Notes under the pieces: generated by a model
Databases searched by the model: none
What the model saw: only the letters and a program-made list of their open reading frames with translations
What the model was told of the DNA's origin: nothing
Assembly (NCBI RefSeq): GCF_000024625.1
Contig: NC_013407.1
Span: forward strand, 682,001-746,000
DNA: 64,000 bases
DNA from: Methanocaldococcus vulcanius M7
GTDB taxonomy: Archaea > AGJL01 > Methanococci > Methanococcales > Methanocaldococcaceae
Reading direction: 5' to 3'
Position numbers and translations under genes: made by a program
In this document: piece after piece, positions 16,935 to 25,609 of the stretch
Layout of the letters: each line of letters starts with the position of its first letter
Position numbering within the stretch: position 1 is the first letter of the stretch

Positions 16935-18569
16935 TTACTTTCCCATTAAAGCCATCTTGGCAAGCAATGCACTCAACTGAATTCGCTCATTAGCTCCTTC
17001 AACTATTCTAAAGTCGGTCTCTCCAATAGCATCTGCTAACTCAACCTTCTTCCTTTCATCAATATCTAAATTATTTATCTCTCTAAACATCTGATTCAAT
17101 ATATCCTCTCCACTCATTCCCCATTCGACCATAAGCTTATACAATAAATCCCTTGCTTCAATAAACTTTCCATTTAAAGCTAATTCCATCATCTTTTTAA
17201 CTTCCTCAGGTCTTGCCCTTGATGAGACCTTATAAACAATCTCATCATCTATAACATCACTCAAAGCTGCTGCTGTCTGCAAAACATTTATTGCCTTTCT
17301 CATATCTCCTTCAGAAACATAGATTATTGCATCTAAACCACTCTCAGTTAAATTCAAACCTTCTTTTTCAGCAATCTCTTTGAGCTTTTTGGCAATATCC
17401 TCCTTTTTTAATGGAGAAAACCTAAATATTGCACATCTTGATTGAATTGGAGGAATGATCTTGCTTGGATAGTTGCAACTCAAGATGAAACGAGCTACAT
17501 CTGAATATTTCTCCATAGTTCTTCTTAAAGCGTTTTGTGCATCTGCTGTTAATGCATCACTCTCATCTAAGAATATAATTTTAAATGGAACATCCCCAAT
17601 TGGCTTAGTTCTCGCAAAGTCCTTAACTTTTGTTCTAATTACATCTATCCCTCTTTCATCTGACGCGTTTAGTTCTAAAAAGTTGTCTCTCCAATTTTCT
17701 CCAAATAAGTCCCTTGCTAAACATAAAGCAGCGGTTGTATTATGCAGTATAGTTGGTAAATTCCCACCTATAAAGTTGTGATATTTTGGAACATGTAAGT
17801 CATAGATTGTGAATTCACCATTTAATTGTTCAATTTCAACAATTTCGTCCCAATATAGTTGATTTTCATGTAAGAATATAAGATATAATATTGCATCCCT
17901 TAACTTATCATCTATATTGCCATCTATTGACTCTAATTTGTAGAGAATTTCTTTTAAAACATCTCTACCTAAATCAACATCTAAATTTAATTTTTCTGAT
18001 AAATAGTTTAATATATTTTCATTTATAATTAAACCTTTTCCTTTTAATTTTTCATCTTTAAAGACAAAACCATCTTTTTTATAAATAATATTACATGGAA
18101 CTGCTAACTTATCTCCAACTTTTAAGTTCTCTACCTTTTCCCATTTTATTTCTCCATTTTTGTTGTTTATTAATAAAGGATGATAAGTAGTTACCTTCAA
18201 CTCTCTACCCATTTTGGTTTTTATTTTTATCAAAGTGTTGGTTTTATCTTTATAAACATACTGCACATCGAACTCTCTGATTTTTCCATCTTCATCAATT
18301 CCTAAAACTTTTAAGTTGTTGGTTAAAGTTGCTCCAAATTTTCCATTGCTTATCTTTTCAACAACATCTCCAATCTCTCTAATTTTTCCATTCACAATAA
18401 CCTTTGTATCTCCTGTTAGGCATTTTCCAACCCCTGGAGGTCCGCTAAATAATAAATGCGGCATGCTCTTTTTTTCAACATATTTCTTTAATCTCTTTAC
18501 TATTTCATCCTGTCCAACAATATCATCCAATGTCTTTGGTCTATACTTCTCTACCCATGGTTTCTCCAT
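16935..18569 (-). CDS. rfcS: Replication factor C small subunit interrupted by a mini-intein
   Basis: A clamp-loader ATPase subunit that opens PCNA at primer ends. I start it at ATG 18569 behind GGTGATAATA, giving EKPWVEKYRPKTLDD at the N-terminus and dropping four residues of a longer frame. The Walker A motif SGPPGVGK is split by an intein and resumes TTAALCLAR; after splicing the protein is 316 residues, the normal length. Walker B is FLDESDAL, the sensor/arginine finger region is LRRTMEKYS, and SRC is in IQSRCAIFRF. The C-terminal collar ends LLAKMALMGK. A second copy of that end lies downstream beyond element A. Confidence 0.94.
   Translation of the reverse strand: MEKPWVEKYRPKTLDDIVGQDEIVKRLKKYVEKKSMPHLLFSGPPGVGKCLTGDTKVIVNGKIREIGDVVEKISNGKFGATLTNNLKVLGIDEDGKIREFDVQYVYKDKTNTLIKIKTKMGRELKVTTYHPLLINNKNGEIKWEKVENLKVGDKLAVPCNIIYKKDGFVFKDEKLKGKGLIINENILNYLSEKLNLDVDLGRDVLKEILYKLESIDGNIDDKLRDAILYLIFLHENQLYWDEIVEIEQLNGEFTIYDLHVPKYHNFIGGNLPTILHNTTAALCLARDLFGENWRDNFLELNASDERGIDVIRTKVKDFARTKPIGDVPFKIIFLDESDALTADAQNALRRTMEKYSDVARFILSCNYPSKIIPPIQSRCAIFRFSPLKKEDIAKKLKEIAEKEGLNLTESGLDAIIYVSEGDMRKAINVLQTAAALSDVIDDEIVYKVSSRARPEEVKKMMELALNGKFIEARDLLYKLMVEWGMSGEDILNQMFREINNLDIDERKKVELADAIGETDFRIVEGANERIQLSALLAKMALMGK
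17739..18422 (-). other. Mini-intein within rfcS Walker A motif
   Basis: A 228-residue intein inserted after the P-loop lysine. Block A is CLTGDTKVIV starting at the Cys encoded at 18422, block B is LKVTTYHPLLI with the Thr-x-x-His pattern, block F is FTIYDLHVPKYHNFIGG, and block G ends ILHN before extein Thr. Joining the flanks restores GPPGVGKTTAAL. The region between blocks B and F is about 110 residues with no LAGLIDADG motif, so the homing endonuclease is absent or reduced to a linker. M. jannaschii RFC carries three inteins; this gene keeps only one. Confidence 0.92.
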
Positions 18570-18612
18570 TATTATCACCAAAAATTTTTATAGATCAATA
18601 TAATCCCTAACT

Positions 18613-18666
18613 TTATTCTAATGCATAATCCAAAATCTCTCCAAATCTTGACTTAACAATGTCTCT
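18613..18666 (-). pseudogene. Displaced former 3' end of cfbD
   Basis: On the minus strand these 54 bases read RDIVKSRFGEILDYALE and a TAA stop. The first 14 residues repeat residues near the C-terminus of the intact cfbD, with only one synonymous change in 42 bases (18886-18927 is the live copy). The final ALE and stop look like the original end of the gene. Upstream of this copy is element B, so there is no start codon and the tail cannot be translated as part of CfbD. Confidence 0.85.
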
Positions 18667-18885
18667 CCATAGGGCTCCGCCCTATTGGGATACCCGGGAT
18701 GCATTTACTTCTTAACGGAAGTAAATGCCTCTTAGATTACAGTGGGGCTGAACGAAGTGAAGCCCCACTCTGAGGTATAGTAATCGCCCATGGGCGAGTA
18801 ATGAAATCCGTAGGATTTCATCTGATAGGAGCTTTGCTCCTATGCATGTATTGCCTCGCTAATGCTCGGCAGTGCCTCTTAACAT
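18667..18885 (-). repeat. Palindromic GC-rich element B fused into the cfbD 3' end
   Basis: About 219 bases made of consecutive hairpins, read on the minus strand from the gene: GTTAAGAGGCACTGCCGAGC with its GCGAGGCAA arm; ATAGGAGC/GCTCCTAT; ATGAAATCC/GGATTTCAT; the perfect palindrome TCGCCCATGGGCGA; GTGGGGCT/AGCCCCAC; a second CTAAGAGG followed by CATTTACTTC/GAAGTAAATG; then GCATCCCGGGTATCCC and AATAGGGCGGAGCCCTATGG. Both ends match element A. The first bases provide the last cfbD codons and its TAG stop. No protein is encoded in it. Confidence 0.82.
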
Positions 18886-19932
18886 ATAATCCAAAATCTC
18901 TCCAAATCTTGACTTAACAATATCTCTTTTTCCTAAAACCTTTGCATGTGCATCTAATTCAACAATTGCATAATCATAAATTTCCTTTATTGGATGATAG
19001 GTTCTTGGTCCATCACTTATACCTATCTTTATTATATTTTTGTCTATTTTTTCAATTGGTAAAGCGTGAGGAACACCAGAGACAATAACTGCATCAACAT
19101 CCAAATTTTTTAATATTTCAACTGCCTTCTCTCCAGTTATTGCATACTCATCTAAACCTCCGATAGTATAATCTACATTAAACCTTTTTAATATATTTTG
19201 TGCATCTTTCCTTATCTTTGGAAGTCCTTTATTTATATCCAAATTTGCAATATTTATACAGTTAAAATACTTATTTAATACAATTAGAGGATGAGCAAAT
19301 AAATAGGCGGTCTCTTTCTTAGCATTCAACACACATGCTATTTTTCCATTTTTTTCTTTTAAATTTTTTAATACGTTGATTGCTTCATTTAAATCATCAT
19401 CATAACTTGGCTTTATATATTCTTTCTTTGCCATTCCCCTCTTTTTTTCAACCTCTGTCGCTTTTTTTAATAAAAACTTCTGTCTCTCAAACTCTTTCTC
19501 ATCAATAATGCCTAATTTTAAAGCTGACTCCATTGCCTTTATTGCCCCAACTGTGTTATCTCCACTACCGCTATGCACTTCAACTGGGATAATTGTTGCT
19601 CTATCATCATCTATAAATTCCCATAAATCCTCTCCAATAATCATGCTCGCACACGTTCCAACGATACCGATCATTGGCTGTTCTTTATTTAATTCTCTTT
19701 TTAAATATTCAATTGCATAATCCAGGGCTTTTTTTAAGTTTTCTGAAGCTCCAAAAACAATGGCATTTTCATCAATATTGCTTGTAAAAACCCTAACTCC
19801 ATCTAACTCTAAAAGTCGTGCAGTTCTGAAACAACAACCACTTGGGCCATGTAAAATTATAGCATCAACACCTAAGTCCCTAAGTTGATACATTGCAGCA
19901 GCTATTGGTGAAGGTCTTGGATGGAATATCAT
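18859..19932 (-). CDS. cfbD: Ni-sirohydrochlorin a,c-diamide reductive cyclase, catalytic subunit
   Basis: A 357-residue nitrogenase-like (NflD) subunit that, with the iron protein CfbC, reduces and cyclises Ni-sirohydrochlorin a,c-diamide in coenzyme F430 synthesis. The N-terminus HPRPSPIAAAMYQLRDLG and HGPSGCCFRTARLLE, then GTCASMIIGEDLW and PVEVHSGSGDNTVGA, are hallmarks with the cluster-ligand cysteines. ATG at 19932 follows GGTGAAATTTA. The last codons (MLRGTAEH and stop) lie in palindromic element B and replace an original ALE ending that is now 219 bases downstream. CfbB, an earlier pathway enzyme, is encoded at 46017. Confidence 0.9.
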   Translation of the reverse strand: MIFHPRPSPIAAAMYQLRDLGVDAIILHGPSGCCFRTARLLELDGVRVFTSNIDENAIVFGASENLKKALDYAIEYLKRELNKEQPMIGIVGTCASMIIGEDLWEFIDDDRATIIPVEVHSGSGDNTVGAIKAMESALKLGIIDEKEFERQKFLLKKATEVEKKRGMAKKEYIKPSYDDDLNEAINVLKNLKEKNGKIACVLNAKKETAYLFAHPLIVLNKYFNCINIANLDINKGLPKIRKDAQNILKRFNVDYTIGGLDEYAITGEKAVEILKNLDVDAVIVSGVPHALPIEKIDKNIIKIGISDGPRTYHPIKEIYDYAIVELDAHAKVLGKRDIVKSRFGEILDYMLRGTAEH

Positions 19933-20327
19933 TAAATTTCACCTTGTTGAACTATAAGTGCAGATTTTATTGTATAGTTTTGGTTTTTAGAATCTCATAT
20001 TGAATATTGTATTTTAACGGAAGTAGGTTAAGTATTTTATTCATTATCATAGGTATAGTTTTTTGTTTAATGTTTAAGAATGAGTAGATATTTATTAGAA
20101 GGGGTATTGTAATAATAAGATAATTAGAGCATAGATTCGTTTATATTTATTTTATACGTGGGCTTTATATTTGTTTAATTTTTAATTTTTTAATTGTTTG
20201 ATCTTGTTTCTTAGATTTTCGAATTTTAATTTTTTGATTTAATTGCTTAAAACCGCATATTATTTATTTCATTTTTAACCATTATTTGCTTGTTTATAAC
20301 ACATTAATAAGGTTGGTGAGAGATAAT
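19933..20327. other. Intergenic between divergent cfbD and endA
   Basis: A 395-base divergent promoter region, AT-rich throughout, with no open frame and no GC-rich structure. It should hold the promoters for both cfbD (minus) and endA (plus), but I could not place them with confidence. Confidence 0.4.
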
Positions 20328-20852
20328 ATGGCCAAAAAGATTGTTGGACTATTGGATGGAGATAGGGTGATAGTTTTTGATAAGAACGGTATTTCAAAGT
20401 TATCAGCGAAACATTATGGAAATTTAGAAGGTAATTTCTTATCCCTATCTTTGGTAGAGGCACTTTACTTGATGAATTTAGGGTGGATTGAAGTAAAAGA
20501 TAAAAATAAAAAAATTATAAGTTTTGAAGAGTTATATGAGTATGCAAGAACTGTGGAAGAAAAACTATGTTTAAAATACTTAGTTTATAAAGATCTAAGA
20601 ACAAGAGGTTATATTGTAAAAACCGGTTTAAAGTATGGAGCAGATTTTCGGCTTTATGAAAGAGGAGCAAACATTGAAAAAGAACATTCTGTCTACTTAG
20701 TAAAGGTATTTTCAGAAGATTGTTCTCTTTTACTAAGTGAACTAACAGGATTTGTTAGAGTGGCCCACTCTGTTAGAAAGAAATTATTAATTGCAATTGT
20801 TGATGCTGATGGAGATATTGTATACTACAACATGTCCTATGTAAAACCATAA
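20328..20852 (+). CDS. endA: tRNA-splicing endonuclease
   Basis: A 174-residue homotetramer-type archaeal EndA that cuts the bulge-helix-bulge at tRNA and rRNA intron borders. I start it at ATG 20328 behind GGTGAGAGATAAT; an in-frame start 42 bases upstream lacks a ribosome site. The N-terminal half is the dimerisation domain. The catalytic domain shows [14 protein letters not shown] (Tyr), HSVYLVKVF (His) and [14 protein letters not shown] (Lys), the expected catalytic triad. Length fits the compact methanococcal enzyme. It is followed 160 bases later by the sulfolactate dehydrogenase gene. Confidence 0.92.
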   Translation: MAKKIVGLLDGDRVIVFDKNGISKLSAKHYGNLEGNFLSLSLVEALYLMNLGWIEVKDKNKKIISFEELYEYARTVEEKLCLKYLVYKDLRTRGYIVKTGLKYGADFRLYERGANIEKEHSVYLVKVFSEDCSLLLSELTGFVRVAHSVRKKLLIAIVDADGDIVYYNMSYVKP

Positions 20853-21012
20853 ATGTCTCTAAGTTGAATACAATTAGATATATGGATATGGAAATTTTAA
20901 GTGAAATACTAAAAAATATTAAAAATAATTAAATTATTAAGAATTATTAAAACATAATAAAACCTTATAAAAAATAAAAAGTTCAGTAAAGAGATATGAT
21001 GGGAGGGATACG

Positions 21013-22050
21013 ATGATCTTAACACCAGAAAGTGAAAAAAAACTAATAATTGACGTTTTAAAGAAATTTGATATTCCAGAAGAAGATGCAAAAATAACAG
21101 CAGAGGTTTTTGTTGACGCGGATTTGAAGGGTTTTACATCGCATGGAATCGGAAGATTTCCACAATATATAACTGCTTTAAAAGTTGGAAATATAAACCC
21201 AAAGCCAAACATAAAAGTTGTTAAAGAAAGTCCTGCAACAGCAGTGATAGATGGAGATCTTGGCTTGGGGCAAGTTATAGGGAAAAAAGCGATGGAATTA
21301 GCAATAAAAAAAGCAAAAAATGTTGGAGTTGGGGTTGTTGCTACAAGAAATGCCAATCATTTTGGTATCGCTGGCTATTATTCAGAATTAGCTATGAATA
21401 ACGATATGATCGGGATAACAATAACAAATACAGAACCAGCTATGGCTCCTTTTGGAGGTAAAGAGAAAATTTTAGGAACAAACCCCATAGCCATCGCTTT
21501 TAAAGGCAATAAATATAAGTTCTCCTTGGATATGGCCACTGCTTCAATTGCAAGAGGAAAGATTTTAGAAGCACTGAGAAAAAAATTAAATATTCCAGAA
21601 GGTTGTGCTGTGGATAAAGATGGAAAGCCAACGACAGATCCTGTCAAGGCATTGGAGGGCTGTATACTTCCGTTTGGAGGGCCTAAGGGATATGGTTTAG
21701 CGTTAGCCATTGAAATGTTATCTGCCATTGGAGGAGCTGAGGTAGGAACCAAAGTTAAAGGAACAGCAAATCCCGAGGAAAAATGCACCAAAGGGGATTT
21801 ATTTATTGTTATAAATCCTGAATTTTTTATGGGAAAAGAGGAATTTAAAAGAAAGGTTGATGAATTGTTAGAAGAGATTAAAACATCAGAACCAGCAGAG
21901 GGCTTTGAAATATTGATCCCTGGAGAAATAGAGGAAAGAAATAAAATGAAAAGGAAAGATGGATTTGAAATTGATAAAAATCTATATGAGCAGTTAAAAG
22001 AAATATGTAATGAGTTGGGGCTTGATATTGACAATTATTTAATATACTAA
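21013..22050 (+). CDS. comC: L-sulfolactate dehydrogenase (LDH2/malate dehydrogenase family)
   Basis: A 345-residue NAD(P)-dependent dehydrogenase of the LDH2 family (not the classical MDH/LDH fold). In Methanocaldococcus the family member oxidises sulfolactate in coenzyme M synthesis and also acts on malate and related hydroxyacids. Visible blocks are DADLKGFTSHGIGRFPQY with the catalytic histidine, NANHFGIAGYYS, NTEPAMAPFGG and TNPIAIAFKG, then PFGGPKGYGLALAIEML. ATG at 21013 follows GGGAGGGATACG. Preference for sulfolactate over malate is inferred from the organism. Confidence 0.88.
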   Translation: MILTPESEKKLIIDVLKKFDIPEEDAKITAEVFVDADLKGFTSHGIGRFPQYITALKVGNINPKPNIKVVKESPATAVIDGDLGLGQVIGKKAMELAIKKAKNVGVGVVATRNANHFGIAGYYSELAMNNDMIGITITNTEPAMAPFGGKEKILGTNPIAIAFKGNKYKFSLDMATASIARGKILEALRKKLNIPEGCAVDKDGKPTTDPVKALEGCILPFGGPKGYGLALAIEMLSAIGGAEVGTKVKGTANPEEKCTKGDLFIVINPEFFMGKEEFKRKVDELLEEIKTSEPAEGFEILIPGEIEERNKMKRKDGFEIDKNLYEQLKEICNELGLDIDNYLIY

Positions 22051-22228
22051 AAATTAGAATAGTTAAATTGATGGAATAATTGATTACAAGTCAATAACTT
22101 AAATGATCAATTGCCAATAATCAGATTTAAAACTAAATCACAAATTTTAAAATTAATAATACACAATATTATTAGTTTAATAATTAAAAAATTAAAAATT
22201 TAATAATTAGTCCATTATGGTGATCTTT

Positions 22229-22693
22229 ATGTTAGTAAAAGACGTTATGAAAAAACCAATAACAGTAAAGGATAATGATGACTTAACAGAGGTAATAAAA
22301 CTATTTAGAGAAAAGAGAATAAGCGGGGCTCCTGTATTAAACGATGATGGAGAATTGGTTGGAATCATATCTGAAAGTGATATAATAAAAACACTTACGA
22401 CCCATGACGAGGACTTGAATCTAATTCTCCCATCTCCTTTGGACTTGATAGAACTTCCACTTAAAACTGCTATAAAAATAGAAGAATTTAAAGAGGATCT
22501 AAAAAAAGCCCTAAAAACAAAAGTCAAAGATGTGATGACAAAAGATGTAGTGGTTGCAAAGCCAGACATGACTATAAACGACGCTGCAAAATTGATGGTT
22601 GAACATAAAATAAAAAGATTGCCAGTAGTTGATGAAGACGGGAAACTCATCGGAATAATAACAAGAGGAGATATAATAGAAGCATTAGTTTAA
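22229..22693 (+). CDS. Tandem CBS-domain protein
   Basis: A 154-residue protein made of two CBS domains (residues about 1-60 and 88-150), which bind adenine nucleotides or SAM and regulate partners. Repeat features are VKDVMKKPITVKDND and VKDVMTKDVVVAKPDM at the start of each domain, and GELVGIISESDI and GKLIGIITRGDI at the ends. I start it at ATG 22229, with GGTGATCTTT immediately upstream. No fused enzymatic domain is present. Neighbours are cofactor biosynthesis genes, which does not reveal the partner. Confidence 0.82.
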   Translation: MLVKDVMKKPITVKDNDDLTEVIKLFREKRISGAPVLNDDGELVGIISESDIIKTLTTHDEDLNLILPSPLDLIELPLKTAIKIEEFKEDLKKALKTKVKDVMTKDVVVAKPDMTINDAAKLMVEHKIKRLPVVDEDGKLIGIITRGDIIEALV

Positions 22694-22964
22694 TAACGAA
22701 AATCCATTAATTACTTTTCAAATTTAAATTAAAATTTAAATAATTTTTAATGTGTCCAATAAAATTATTTTTATTGAATTGTTTTTATTTAATTATATAT
22801 TAAACATTAAGTTGTTAAAATACTGTTAAAATCATATCAATGTAGCCGATCACTTAAAATAGACAACGTTAAACAAAACAACTTTCTTTACGTCATATAT
22901 TTAAAGTAAAATATTTTAATAATATTATATTATTTAATATTTTTAATAAAAACACGGTGAGATC

Positions 22965-23951
22965 ATGAGAATTCAAACCCCTTCAAGAATTCACATGGGT
23001 TTAATTGATTTGAACGGATCTATTGGAAGAGTTGATGGAGGAATTGGTTTATCCTTGGAAGAACCGAATATAAAAATTAAAGGAAAAGAAAGTAATGATA
23101 TATCTATTGAATTTGAAAAAAATTTGATTGAAAAATTTGGAGAAGAATACCTCTTATCCATAAAACAAAGAGCAAAAACGATTGCAGAAAGGATCTTAAA
23201 TTTTATCAATGAAAATGGGGTGGACTTGAAAATAACGTCCTTATTTCCTGCCCATTCTGGTTTAGGTAGTGGCACCCAGTTAGCGTTAGGTATTGGGAAA
23301 TTAATCTCAAAACTCTACAACAGAGACCTAAACGGATATGAAATTGCCAAGATTGCAGGTAGAGGAGGAACTTCAGGTATTGGAATAGGAGCTTTTGAGT
23401 ATGGAGGATTTTTAATTGATGGAGGGCATAGTTTCGGTAAAGGTAAAGATAAAGAGGATTTTAAACCCTCTTCAGCTTCAAAAGGGGTTAAACCAGCACC
23501 AATAATATTTAGACATGAGTTTGATTGGGATGTTGTATTAATAATTCCAAAAGGAGAGCATGTTTATGGGAAAAAAGAAGTAGACATATTTAAAAAATAC
23601 TGCCCAGTTCCTTTAAATGACGTTGAAAAAATCTGCCATTTAGTTTTAATGAAGATGATGCCGGCAGTTGTTGAAAAAAATTTGGATGATTTTGGAGAAG
23701 TTGTTAATAAACTTCAATATCTTGGATTTAAAAAAGTTGAGCTCTCTTTACAATCAGATATTGTTAAAAATTTAATTAACGAATTGCATAAAGATGTTTA
23801 TGCAGGACTTTCAAGCTTTGGTCCAACAATTTATGCCTTTGGAGATAAAAAATTAATCATTGAAAAAGTTAATAATGTTTTTGATAAATATGGAGTTTAT
23901 GGAGATATAATTATAACCAAGGTAAATAATATCGGATACAAGATTTTCTAA
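22965..23951 (+). CDS. mptG: Beta-ribofuranosylaminobenzene 5'-phosphate synthase
   Basis: A 328-residue GHMP-kinase-family enzyme that joins an aminobenzoate derivative with PRPP, the first committed step of methanopterin synthesis. It starts RIQTPSRIHMGLIDLNG, has the glycine-rich PAHSGLGSGTQLALG (about residues 95-110) in place of the GHMP ATP loop, and GRGGTSGIGIGAFEYGG. ATG at 22965 follows GGTGAGATC. It is separated from neighbours by 271 and 119 bases and is probably transcribed alone or with hisI-cofH. Confidence 0.9.
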   Translation: MRIQTPSRIHMGLIDLNGSIGRVDGGIGLSLEEPNIKIKGKESNDISIEFEKNLIEKFGEEYLLSIKQRAKTIAERILNFINENGVDLKITSLFPAHSGLGSGTQLALGIGKLISKLYNRDLNGYEIAKIAGRGGTSGIGIGAFEYGGFLIDGGHSFGKGKDKEDFKPSSASKGVKPAPIIFRHEFDWDVVLIIPKGEHVYGKKEVDIFKKYCPVPLNDVEKICHLVLMKMMPAVVEKNLDDFGEVVNKLQYLGFKKVELSLQSDIVKNLINELHKDVYAGLSSFGPTIYAFGDKKLIIEKVNNVFDKYGVYGDIIITKVNNIGYKIF

Positions 23952-24070
23952 TCGTTTAAATGGATTGTAAGTAAATGATACAATACACATAAAATATGGT
24001 GCATGTATAAAAAATAATTCTACCAAATCTTAAATTTTAATTTTATTTAGTATCATATTTAGGTGATTTT

Positions 24071-24457
24071 ATGAATGTAGAAGAGACAATAAAAAAACTA
24101 AATTTAAAATTCAGAGATATAGATGGAGAGAGGTTAATTTTAGCAATAACTTGCGATGGAAATAAGAATGTATTAATGGTTGCGTTTATGAATGAAGAGG
24201 CATTAAAAAAGACGTTGGAGACAGGATATATGCATTACTATTCAACAAGTAGAAAAAAGTTATGGAGAAAAGGAGAGGAAAGTGGAAATGTCCAAAAATT
24301 AATAAAATTTTATAGGGACTGCGATGGAGATGCTTTATTATTTATAGTTGAGCAGAAGGGAGTTGCATGCCATGAAGGTTATTATTCTTGCTTCCATTAT
24401 AAAATAGAAGATGATGATGGATTAAAAATAACTGAAGAATACTACTCCAAGGGATGA
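24071..24457 (+). CDS. hisI: Phosphoribosyl-AMP cyclohydrolase
   Basis: A 128-residue monofunctional HisI catalysing the third step of histidine synthesis. Motifs are [37 protein letters not shown], and the metal-binding [13 protein letters not shown] with [12 protein letters not shown], giving the Asp and Cys zinc and magnesium ligands. ATG at 24071 follows AGGTGATTTT. Its stop is four bases from the start of cofH, so the two are likely co-transcribed. Confidence 0.94.
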   Translation: MNVEETIKKLNLKFRDIDGERLILAITCDGNKNVLMVAFMNEEALKKTLETGYMHYYSTSRKKLWRKGEESGNVQKLIKFYRDCDGDALLFIVEQKGVACHEGYYSCFHYKIEDDDGLKITEEYYSKG

Positions 24458-24461
24458 GATC

Positions 24462-25541
24462 ATGGATTTAGAAAAATTTAAAGAGAGAGAAATATCAAAA
24501 AAAGAAGCATTAGAGTTATTTGAGGATGATGAATACATATTTGATCTATTCAAATTAGCAGACGAGTTAAGAAAAGAGAGTGTCGGAAAAATCATTACCT
24601 ATGTGGTTAACAGAAATATAAACTTCACAAATATCTGCACTGGAAACTGCAAATTCTGTGCATTTAAAGCAAATGAAACTGATAAAAAGGCATATTTTTT
24701 AAATATCGATGAGATTGCTAAGAGGGCAGTTGAAGCAAAAAAACTCGGATGCACGGAGGTGTGTATTCAAGGGGGCTTACATCCAAAAATTGATACTTAT
24801 TATCAAGCAGAGATTTTAAGGGCAGTTCATGAAGCAACGAAACCCTATGGGGATATACATATACACGCATTCTCTCCAATGGAAGTTTACTTCGGAGCTG
24901 AAAATGCTGGCTTAACTATAAAAGAAGCATTAAAGATATTGAAGGAGAATGGCTTAAACAGCATGCCAGGAACTGCGGCGGAGATTTTAGATGATGAAAT
25001 TAGGAAAGAACTATGCCCTAATAAATTAAAAACAAGAGAATGGATTTATATAATTAAGGAGGCGCATAAATTAGGAATTCCTACAACTGCAACCATGATG
25101 TATGGACATATTGATGAATATAAGCACTGGGTTAATCATCTTTTTATAATTAAAGAAATTCAGCAAGAGACAAATGGCTTTACTGAATTCGTTCCTTTAT
25201 CATTTATGCATAAATATGCCCCAATTTATAGAGAGGGAAGAGCAAGAGCTGGAGCTACAGGAATTGAGGACTTGAAAGTTTTTGCGATTAGTAGAATTAT
25301 TTTTAATGGCATTTTAAGAAATATTCAAGCATCGTGGGTAAAGTTAGGAAAAAAGATGGTTCAAGTTGCTTTAAGATGTGGAGCCAACGATGTTGGTGGC
25401 ACTTTAATAGAAGAGAATATCTCAAAAAGTGCAGGGGCAGAGCATGGGGTTTATATGAGTGTTGAGGAAATTAAAGACATGATCAGGAGAGTTGGGCTTA
25501 TTCCTAAAGAGAGAACTACCTTGTATAAAATTCTGGACTAA
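24462..25541 (+). CDS. cofH: FO synthase subunit 2 (radical SAM)
   Basis: A 359-residue radical SAM enzyme that couples tyrosine-derived radical to 5-amino-6-ribitylaminouracil, and with CofG makes the deazaflavin FO of coenzyme F420. The cluster motif is Cys59, Cys63, Cys66 in ICTGNCKFCAF. Other blocks are CIQGGLHP, HIHAFSPMEV, and GTAAEILDDEIR. ATG at 24462 is four bases after hisI. CofG is not in the window. Distinction from MqnC-like relatives rests on overall sequence and the methanogen setting. Confidence 0.92.
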   Translation: MDLEKFKEREISKKEALELFEDDEYIFDLFKLADELRKESVGKIITYVVNRNINFTNICTGNCKFCAFKANETDKKAYFLNIDEIAKRAVEAKKLGCTEVCIQGGLHPKIDTYYQAEILRAVHEATKPYGDIHIHAFSPMEVYFGAENAGLTIKEALKILKENGLNSMPGTAAEILDDEIRKELCPNKLKTREWIYIIKEAHKLGIPTTATMMYGHIDEYKHWVNHLFIIKEIQQETNGFTEFVPLSFMHKYAPIYREGRARAGATGIEDLKVFAISRIIFNGILRNIQASWVKLGKKMVQVALRCGANDVGGTLIEENISKSAGAEHGVYMSVEEIKDMIRRVGLIPKERTTLYKILD

Positions 25542-25609
25542 GATTAGAAAATTAATAAAACAGAAAAAAGAAATTAAACAATCGAAAATTATTCAGTTTA
25601 GGTGATTAG

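Noticed and set aside
16865-18885. Elements A and B as simple terminators of rfcS and cfbD
   Set aside because: Other genes here end without such hairpins, the elements contain many stems, and each is flanked by a duplicated gene end, which a terminator does not explain.
16629-18885. A full integrative element bounded by the duplicated gene ends
   Set aside because: Only 70 and about 219 bases lie between the duplicates and there is no integrase gene, so a decayed provirus or plasmid is not visible here.
21378-22034. 218-codon frame opposite comC
   Set aside because: Antisense to conserved dehydrogenase motifs; composition is Ser/Pro-rich as expected of a shadow frame.
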